32,252 nt of DNA from NCBI GenBank assembly GCA_004366385.1, contig SIRU01000014.1, forward strand, positions 1-32,252, in the 5' to 3' direction. Below are positions 27,705-32,252 of the stretch, piece after piece (the first letter of the stretch is position 1; each line of letters begins with the position of its first letter). The notes beneath the pieces were generated by a model. That model saw nothing but the letters and a program-made list of their open reading frames with translations, was not told where the DNA came from and did no database searches. Both the position numbers and the translations under genes were made by a program. This stretch comes from Actinomycetota bacterium (lineage in GTDB: Bacteria > Actinomycetota > Thermoleophilia > Gaiellales > Gaiellaceae).

Positions 27705-27728
27705 CGAGACGCCTCCTCTCTCGCGGAA

Positions 27729-27747
27729 GCGCCGGTTCGACCGGCGC
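27729..27747. promoter_or_regulatory. Inverted repeat in the cox operon leader
   Basis: GCGCCGG-TTCGA-CCGGCGC is a perfect 7-bp inverted repeat 25 bases upstream of coxM. It is either an operator or a hairpin in the cox 5' leader. A TATATG sequence on the minus strand at 27777-27782 could be the cox -10, which would place the repeat in the transcript. Confidence 0.4.
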
Positions 27748-27801
27748 CCCCTCGGGCCGATCGTGTCGTTCGTGACCATATACGACCTTCGCCGCGGGTT
27801 G

Positions 27802-27821
27802 GATGGGTGCGGAGACCCATC
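27802..27821. promoter_or_regulatory. Inverted repeat between the cox and aroE promoters
   Basis: GATGGGT-GCGGAG-ACCCATC is a perfect 7-bp inverted repeat nine bases before the presumed aroE -10. Its place in the divergent region suggests an operator for aroE, the cox operon, or both; nothing identifies the binding protein. Confidence 0.42.
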
Positions 27822-27830
27822 TCGACGCGG

Positions 27831-27836
27831 GATACT
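27831..27836 (+). promoter_or_regulatory. Candidate -10 element for aroE
   Basis: GATACT lies seven bases before the GTG at 27844 with no Shine-Dalgarno sequence between them. Confidence 0.42.
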
Positions 27837-27843
27837 CGCGCCC

Positions 27844-28533
27844 GTGCGCGACGTCACCGGGAGCACGCGGCTCGTGGGGATCCTCGGCTGGCCGGTCGAG
27901 CACTCGCTCTCGCCGCGGATGCAGAACGCCGCGTTCGCCGAGCTCGGGCTCGACTGGGCGTACGTCCCGCTGCCGACTCCTCCCGAGCGGCTCGCGGAGG
28001 CCGTGCGGGGGCTCGCGGCGCTCGGCTTCGCGGGCGCGAACGTGACGACGCCGCACAAGGTCGCGGTCACCGCGCTGTGCGAGACCGTGCTGCCCTCGGT
28101 CAACACGCTCGTCGTGCGGGACGGCGTCGTGCGCGGTCTCTCCACGGACGCGGCGGTCCTCGACGGGCTCGCGGACGAGCGCCCGGTGGTGCTGGGAGAC
28201 GGGGGTGCCGCGATCGCCTTCCTCGAGGCGCTGCCGCACGCACGGCGGTTCTCGCGCCGCGGCGAGTGGCCGCCGGACGTCTCCGGCGCCGACCTCGTTG
28301 TGAACGCCACGGCGGCGCGAGACGAGGTGCTCGTCGAGCTGGGGCCCGGGCAGACCCTCGTCGACCTCCCGTACCCGGAGACGGCGACCGCGCGCGCGGC
28401 TCGGGCCGCCGGCGCGCGGGTCCTCGACGGCCTCGAGGTGCTCGTCGCCCAGGGCGCCGCGTCGTTCGAGCTCTGGACCGGGAAGCCCGCGCCGGTGGCC
28501 GTCATGCGGGCCGCACTAGGCTTGCCGCCGTGA
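27844..28533 (+). CDS. aroE: Shikimate dehydrogenase, short form
   Basis: NADPH-dependent reduction of 3-dehydroshikimate to shikimate. From GTG 27844 the protein has only 229 residues against about 270. The substrate domain is intact: GWPVEHSLSPRMQNAAF, ANVTTPHK with the catalytic Lys, and GLSTDAAV in place of GxNTDGxG, keeping the Asp. The cofactor domain is compressed: LGDGGAAIAF stands for GxGGAxRA, no NRT loop is evident, and NATAARDE replaces NATPxGM. A normal end follows, with VAQGAASFELWTG. It may therefore bind NADP weakly or prefer another cofactor. The stop overlaps aroC as GTGA. It is probably the only AroE here, since the following genes complete the pathway. Confidence 0.9.
   Translation: MRDVTGSTRLVGILGWPVEHSLSPRMQNAAFAELGLDWAYVPLPTPPERLAEAVRGLAALGFAGANVTTPHKVAVTALCETVLPSVNTLVVRDGVVRGLSTDAAVLDGLADERPVVLGDGGAAIAFLEALPHARRFSRRGEWPPDVSGADLVVNATAARDEVLVELGPGQTLVDLPYPETATARAARAAGARVLDGLEVLVAQGAASFELWTGKPAPVAVMRAALGLPP
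28517..28522 (+). promoter_or_regulatory. Possible internal -10 element for aroC
   Basis: TAGGCT inside the aroE 3' end lies seven bases before the aroC GTG at 28530. aroC may thus have its own promoter besides coupling to aroE. Confidence 0.3.
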
Positions 28534-29624
28534 CCCTCGGCCTCGTCACCGCCGGCGAGTCGCACGGGCCTGCGCTCGTCGCGATCCTCACCGGCCTCCC
28601 AGCGGGCCTCCGGCTCGAGCGCGAGGCCCTCGACGCCGACCTCGCGCGCCGGCGGGAGGGCTACGGCCGCAGCCCGCGGCAGAAGCTGGAGCGAGACGAG
28701 GTCGAGGTGCTCGCCGGCCTTCGTCACGGCCTCACGCTGGGGACGCCGCTCGCGCTCGTGATCCGCAACCGCGACCACGCGAACTGGGCGTGGGGGATGA
28801 GCCCGTGGTCGCCGGAGGGGGAGCCGAGCGGGAAGGGGACGAAGCCGGTGACGCTGCCGCGGCCGGGCCACGCCGACCTCGCGGGCGCGCTCAAGTTCGG
28901 CCACGACGACGTGCGCAACACGCTCGAGCGGGCAAGCGCGCGCCAGACGGCCGTGCACGTCGCCGCGGGCGCGGTCGCGAAGGCGCTCGTCCGGGAGATC
29001 GGCGTCACGGTGACGGGGCGCGTGCTCGAGATCGGCGGGGAGACGAGCGAGGCGGGCTGGGAGCGCGCTACGGACGCAGCGCGCGCCGACCGCGACACGC
29101 TCGGCGGCGTCGTCGAGGTGGTTGCCGAGGGCGTGCCGCCCGGCCTCGGCTCCTACGCGGAGAGGGCCGACCGCCTCGACGCGAGGCTCGCAGCCGCGCT
29201 CATGGGCGTCCAGGCGGTGAAGGGCGTCGAGGTCGGGGACGGCCTCGCGCTCGCCCGCTCCCGCGGCTCCGAGGCGCACGACGAGATCGAGCCGGGCCTC
29301 GTCCGCCGGACGAACCGTGCGGGCGGGCTCGAAGGCGGCGTCACGAACGGCCGGCCCGTCGTCGTGCGCGCCGCGATGAAGCCGCTGCCGACGCTCATGC
29401 GCCCGCTCGGCTCGATCGACCTCGCGACCGGGGAGCCCGCGGACGCGCTGGTCGAGCGGAGCGACGTGCAGGCGGTCGAGGCGCTCGCGGTCGTCGCGGA
29501 GGCGGCGGTCGCGTGGGAGCTCGCCCGCGCCGCGCGCGAGAAGTACGGCGGCGACGCGCTCGAGGACTTCACCGGCGCCCACCGTGCGTACCTGGAGCGG
29601 ATCCGCTGGCCGCGCGAGCGCTGA
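28530..29624 (+). CDS. aroC: Chorismate synthase
   Basis: Final step of the shikimate pathway: converts EPSP to chorismate using reduced FMN. The 364-residue protein matches the family. Seen are GLVTAGESHGPALVAILTG at the N-terminus, RRREGYGRSPRQKLERDEVE, RPGHADLAGALKF, the ERASARQTAVHVAAGAVAK segment, SRGSEAHDE, RRTNRAGGLEGGVTNG and MKPLPTLMRPLGSIDLATG with the usual C-terminal VERSDVQAVEALAVVAEA. The GTG start overlaps the aroE stop. The gene ends in a CTGA overlap with the aroK-aroB fusion. Confidence 0.97.
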   Translation: MTLGLVTAGESHGPALVAILTGLPAGLRLEREALDADLARRREGYGRSPRQKLERDEVEVLAGLRHGLTLGTPLALVIRNRDHANWAWGMSPWSPEGEPSGKGTKPVTLPRPGHADLAGALKFGHDDVRNTLERASARQTAVHVAAGAVAKALVREIGVTVTGRVLEIGGETSEAGWERATDAARADRDTLGGVVEVVAEGVPPGLGSYAERADRLDARLAAALMGVQAVKGVEVGDGLALARSRGSEAHDEIEPGLVRRTNRAGGLEGGVTNGRPVVVRAAMKPLPTLMRPLGSIDLATGEPADALVERSDVQAVEALAVVAEAAVAWELARAAREKYGGDALEDFTGAHRAYLERIRWPRER

Positions 29625-31048
29625 ACGCCCTCGGCCGGCACGTCGCGCTCGTCGGCTTCATGGGCGCGGGCAAGACGATGCTCGGGCCCGTTCTCGCCGA
29701 GCGGCTCGGCCGCCGGTTCCTCTCGGTCGACGCTCTCGTGGAGGAGCGCACCGGGACGCGTGTCGCCGACCTGTTCGTGGAGCGCGGCGAGGCCGGCTTC
29801 CGCGAGCTCGAGGAGCGCGTGGCGGCCGAGGCGCTGGCCGCGCGCCCGCCGGCGGTGATCGAGCTCGGCGGCGGCGCGCTCGCCTCCGAGCGGACGCGGG
29901 CGCTCCTCGGCGAGCACGCGTTCGCACTGCTCCTGGAGACGACTCCGGAGGAGGCGTGGGGACGCGTCGCCGCGAGCGACCGGCCGCTCGCCCGCGACCT
30001 GGAGAGCTTCGCCGCGCTGTACGCACGCAGGAGGCACCTGTACGAGACGACCGCGGACGGGCGTGCGCGCGACGTCGACGGCGCCGTGCTCGCGTGCGCC
30101 GGCGTCCACGTCGAGCCCGGCTCCGTGGCGTCGCTGCGGGAGCTCGTCCCCGGTGGCGGCGACGTCGAGCTCGTCGTCGACGCCGGCGTCGACCGCCTGC
30201 ACGGCCCCGCCGCACGCGCGGCGGCCGGCGGCCGGCTCACGGCGTCACACGTCGTCCCCGCGGGGGAGGGCGCGAAGACGCTCGCGGAGCTCGAGCGCCT
30301 GTGGGCGGCGCTGCGTCTCGACCGCGAGGGCACCCTCGTCGCGCTCGGCGGCGGCTCGGCCTGCGATCTCACGGGCTTCGCGGCGGCGACGTATCTGCGC
30401 GGCGTGCCGTGGGTCGCGGTGCCGACGACGCTGGTGGGCCAGGTGGACGCTGCGATCGGCGGCAAGACCGCGGTCGACATCCCCGACGGCAAGAACCTCG
30501 TGGGCGCCTTCCACTGGCCGGCGCGCGTCGTGACCGACCCCGAGCTGCTCGCGACGCTGCCCGAGGAGGAGCGCGGGAACGGGCTCGCCGAGGTGGTGAA
30601 GACGGGCCTCCTCGCGGGCGAGGACCTCTGGGAGCTCGACCTCACGGACCAGGTGCGCCGCTGCGCCGTGTTCAAGGCGGCGATCTGCCTGCGCGACCCG
30701 CACGACCGCGGCGAGCGCCTCCAGCTGAACCTCGGCCACACCTTCGCGCACGCGCTCGAGGCCGGCTCGGGCTTCTCGCTCCCGCACGGGCGGGCGGTCG
30801 CGCTGGGCCTGCTCGCCGCGCTGCGCCTGTCCGGGCTCGAGTCGCTCGCCGACACGGTGGCCTCGCTGCTGCACCCGGAGCGCGTGCACGTCGACCGCGA
30901 GCGGGCCTGGCAGGCGCTCATGCGCGACAAGAAGGTCGTGGACGGGAAGATCCGGCTCGTCCTGCTCGACGCGCCGGGGAGGCCGTTCGTCGGGGCACGC
31001 TTCGACCCCGAGACCGTGCGCGCGGCCCTCGACTCCCTGATCGCGTAG
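29621..31048 (+). CDS. aroKB: Bifunctional shikimate kinase / 3-dehydroquinate synthase fusion
   Basis: A 475-residue fusion. Residues about 1-165 are shikimate kinase: the P-loop GFMGAGKT (12-19), DALVEERTG with the Asp for shikimate, FRELEERV, ELGGGA (81-86) and the RPLAR lid. Residues about 170-475 are NAD-dependent 3-dehydroquinate synthase: ALGGGSACDLTGFAAATYLRG, PTTLVGQVDAAIGGKTAVD, GLAEVVKTGLL with Glu324, LGHTFAHALE (His373, His377) and SLPHGRAVALG (His389). AroKB fusions are known, for example in Thermotoga. The start is unusual: the only candidate that keeps the full P-loop strand is CTG 29621, overlapping the aroC stop as CTGA; the first ATG, at 29660, falls inside the P-loop. It covers pathway steps 2 and 5. 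Confidence 0.95.
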   Translation: MNALGRHVALVGFMGAGKTMLGPVLAERLGRRFLSVDALVEERTGTRVADLFVERGEAGFRELEERVAAEALAARPPAVIELGGGALASERTRALLGEHAFALLLETTPEEAWGRVAASDRPLARDLESFAALYARRRHLYETTADGRARDVDGAVLACAGVHVEPGSVASLRELVPGGGDVELVVDAGVDRLHGPAARAAAGGRLTASHVVPAGEGAKTLAELERLWAALRLDREGTLVALGGGSACDLTGFAAATYLRGVPWVAVPTTLVGQVDAAIGGKTAVDIPDGKNLVGAFHWPARVVTDPELLATLPEEERGNGLAEVVKTGLLAGEDLWELDLTDQVRRCAVFKAAICLRDPHDRGERLQLNLGHTFAHALEAGSGFSLPHGRAVALGLLAALRLSGLESLADTVASLLHPERVHVDRERAWQALMRDKKVVDGKIRLVLLDAPGRPFVGARFDPETVRAALDSLIA

Positions 31049-31051
31049 GGT
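31046..31051 (+). promoter_or_regulatory. Candidate -10 element for aroQ
   Basis: TAGGGT contains the TAG stop of aroKB and lies six bases before the GTG at 31058. No Shine-Dalgarno sequence is present. Confidence 0.42.
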
Positions 31052-31057
31052 CGAGAG

Positions 31058-31489
31058 GTGCGGATCGTCGTCCTGAACGGCGTGAACCTCGACGTCATCG
31101 GGCGGCGCGACCCCGGGCTCTACGGCGGCCTCGCGCTCTCCGAGCTCGAGACCCGGATCTACGAGTGGGCCTCCGAGCTCGGATGCACGGTGCGCTGCCG
31201 GCAGACGAACCACGAGGGCGAGCTCATCGACTGGTGCCACGACGCGTTCGACTGGGCCGACGGCGTGATCATCAACCCCGGCGCGTGGAGCCACTACTCG
31301 TACGCCGTTCGCGACGCGGTCGAGCTCTTCGCCGTCCCCGTCGTCGAGGTGCACCTCTCGAACATCCTCGAGCGCGAGGAGTGGCGGCGGTTCTCGGTGC
31401 TCGAGGACGTCGTCACCGCGCGCGTCATCGGGAAGGGCCCGGACGGGTATCGCGAGGCGCTCGAGCTGCTGGTGAAGGGGAACGAGTGA
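31058..31489 (+). CDS. aroQ: Type II 3-dehydroquinate dehydratase
   Basis: Dehydrates 3-dehydroquinate to 3-dehydroshikimate (third step of the pathway) by the type II mechanism. The 143-residue length is typical of this dodecameric enzyme. Active-site features are Tyr22 in GLYGG, RQTNHEGELIDW, NPGAWSHYSYAVRDA with Asn73 and His79, EVHLSN with His99, and a late Arg in the WRRFSVLEDV segment. WSHYSY replaces the more common YTHTSI. The GTG start fits the upstream TAGGGT. Its stop overlaps the following M24 peptidase gene as GTGA. Confidence 0.95.
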   Translation: MRIVVLNGVNLDVIGRRDPGLYGGLALSELETRIYEWASELGCTVRCRQTNHEGELIDWCHDAFDWADGVIINPGAWSHYSYAVRDAVELFAVPVVEVHLSNILEREEWRRFSVLEDVVTARVIGKGPDGYREALELLVKGNE

Positions 31490-32252
31490 GCCGGATCCGG
31501 CGGCTGGCCGGGCTCCTCGAAGGGCCGCTGCTCGTCGCCGGACCGCCCTACGTCCTCGGCGGGCAGGCGAACGTGCGCTACCTCACAGGGCTCCAGAGCT
31601 CGAACGCGGCCGTGCTCGTGGAGCCGGACGGGTCGGCGACGCTCTTCGCCGACTTCCGCTACGCGGCGCGCGGGCGCGAGGTCGAGGGCGTCGAGTTCGT
31701 CGAGGTGCCGCGGAACCTGCTCGCCGCGATCGGCGAGCGGCTCGCGGGGCAGCGGATCGGCTTCGAGGAGGCGCACCTGCCGTACGCCGGGTACCGCGTG
31801 CTCGCGGACGCGGGCGTCGAGCTCGTGCCGGCGAGTGGGCCTGTGGAGTCGCTGCGTGCCGTCAAGGACGAGGAGGAGCAGGCGATCATGCGCCGCGCGG
31901 GCGCGCTCTCCGACCGAGTGTTCGAGGCGCTCTCGCAGGAGCGCTTCTCCGGGCGGACCGAGCGCGAGCTCGCGTGGTGGGTCGAGCGGGCGTTCCGAGA
32001 CGCGGGCGCCGAGGGCGTCTCGTTCCCGGCGGTCGTGGCCGCGGGCGAGACGGCTGCCTCGCCGCACGCCGAGCCGGGCACGAGCCCGATCGAGGAGGGC
32101 GTGCTCGTCGTCGTCGACGCGGGCTGCGTGCTCGACGGGTACTGCTCGGACTGCACGCGCACGTTCGCGGTCGGAGAGATCTCCGACCGGCTGCAGGAGA
32201 TCTACGCGCTCTGCCTGGAGGCGCAGCTCGCGGGGCTGGCGGCGGTCGCGCC
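31486..32252 (+). CDS. M24-family Xaa-Pro peptidase, 3'-truncated by the window edge
   Basis: The first 255 residues of a metallopeptidase of the Xaa-Pro aminopeptidase/dipeptidase (creatinase-fold) family, which removes residues next to proline. An N-terminal creatinase-type domain (VRYLTGLQSSNAAVLVEPDG, ADFRYAARGREVEG, LRAVKDEEEQAIMRRAG) is followed by the start of the pita-bread catalytic domain with His194 in ASPHAEPG and metal-ligand Asp211 and Asp222 in DAGCVLDGYCSDCTRTF. The GTG at 31486 overlaps the aroQ stop. The remaining metal ligands and the stop lie beyond base 32252. In other actinobacteria pepQ and efp follow aroQ, so efp would be expected next. Confidence 0.94.
   Translation, partial: MSRIRRLAGLLEGPLLVAGPPYVLGGQANVRYLTGLQSSNAAVLVEPDGSATLFADFRYAARGREVEGVEFVEVPRNLLAAIGERLAGQRIGFEEAHLPYAGYRVLADAGVELVPASGPVESLRAVKDEEEQAIMRRAGALSDRVFEALSQERFSGRTERELAWWVERAFRDAGAEGVSFPAVVAAGETAASPHAEPGTSPIEEGVLVVVDAGCVLDGYCSDCTRTFAVGEISDRLQEIYALCLEAQLAGLAAVA

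Overview
The window reads as chromosome from a very GC-rich actinobacterium. Codons end almost always in G or C, GTG starts are common, and the gene order alaS-ruvX-mltG ... aroE-aroC-aroK-aroB-aroQ-Xaa-Pro peptidase matches the actinobacterial backbone. The aroK-aroB fusion, an SARP-type regulator carrying a beta-propeller, and form I CO dehydrogenase suggest a deep-branching soil lineage such as Thermoleophilia/Gaiellales. That placement is inference; no rRNA is present.

Region 1 (1-4144) is a histidine-degradation operon, hutH (cut by the window edge), hutU and hutI, joined by 4-base start/stop overlaps. Region 2 (4152-8177) holds a small membrane protein, a glyoxalase II-like hydrolase, hisS and aspS. 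Region 3 (8200-11088) has a GNAT protein lacking its acetyl-CoA loop, a membrane-anchored RlpA-like protein, a strong 6S RNA candidate, mnmA with an unusual N-terminal extension, and a DUF948-like protein. Region 4 (11128-14882) is alaS-ruvX-mltG. The alaS 3' end carries an apparent frameshifting deletion that joins it in frame to ruvX.

Region 5 (14883-27843) is about 13 kb of accessory genes lying between mltG and aroE, which are close neighbours in other actinobacteria. It holds a DUF4760-like protein, a frameshifted S51 peptidase, three cupins, a VOC protein, a small secreted protein with a duplicated motif, an SARP-BTAD-propeller regulator convergent with an orphan BMP-type ligand-binding protein, a degenerate metallo-beta-lactamase-fold protein, an SDR, and a compact CO dehydrogenase operon (coxM-coxS-coxL plus XdhC fused to a YHS domain). 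CoxL has the form I AYRCSFR motif, so use of CO as an energy supplement is likely. Region 6 (27844-32252) is the shikimate block aroE-aroC-aroKB-aroQ followed by a truncated M24 peptidase gene.

Two expression themes recur. Many genes have a TANNNT-like hexamer 5-10 bases before the start codon and no Shine-Dalgarno sequence, which fits leaderless transcription; several of these hexamers contain the stop codon of the gene before. Tightly coupled operon genes share NTGA overlaps, including two where the best start is CTG. Three genes show indel lesions (GNAT, alaS, S51 peptidase), so read support should be checked before strong biological conclusions are drawn.
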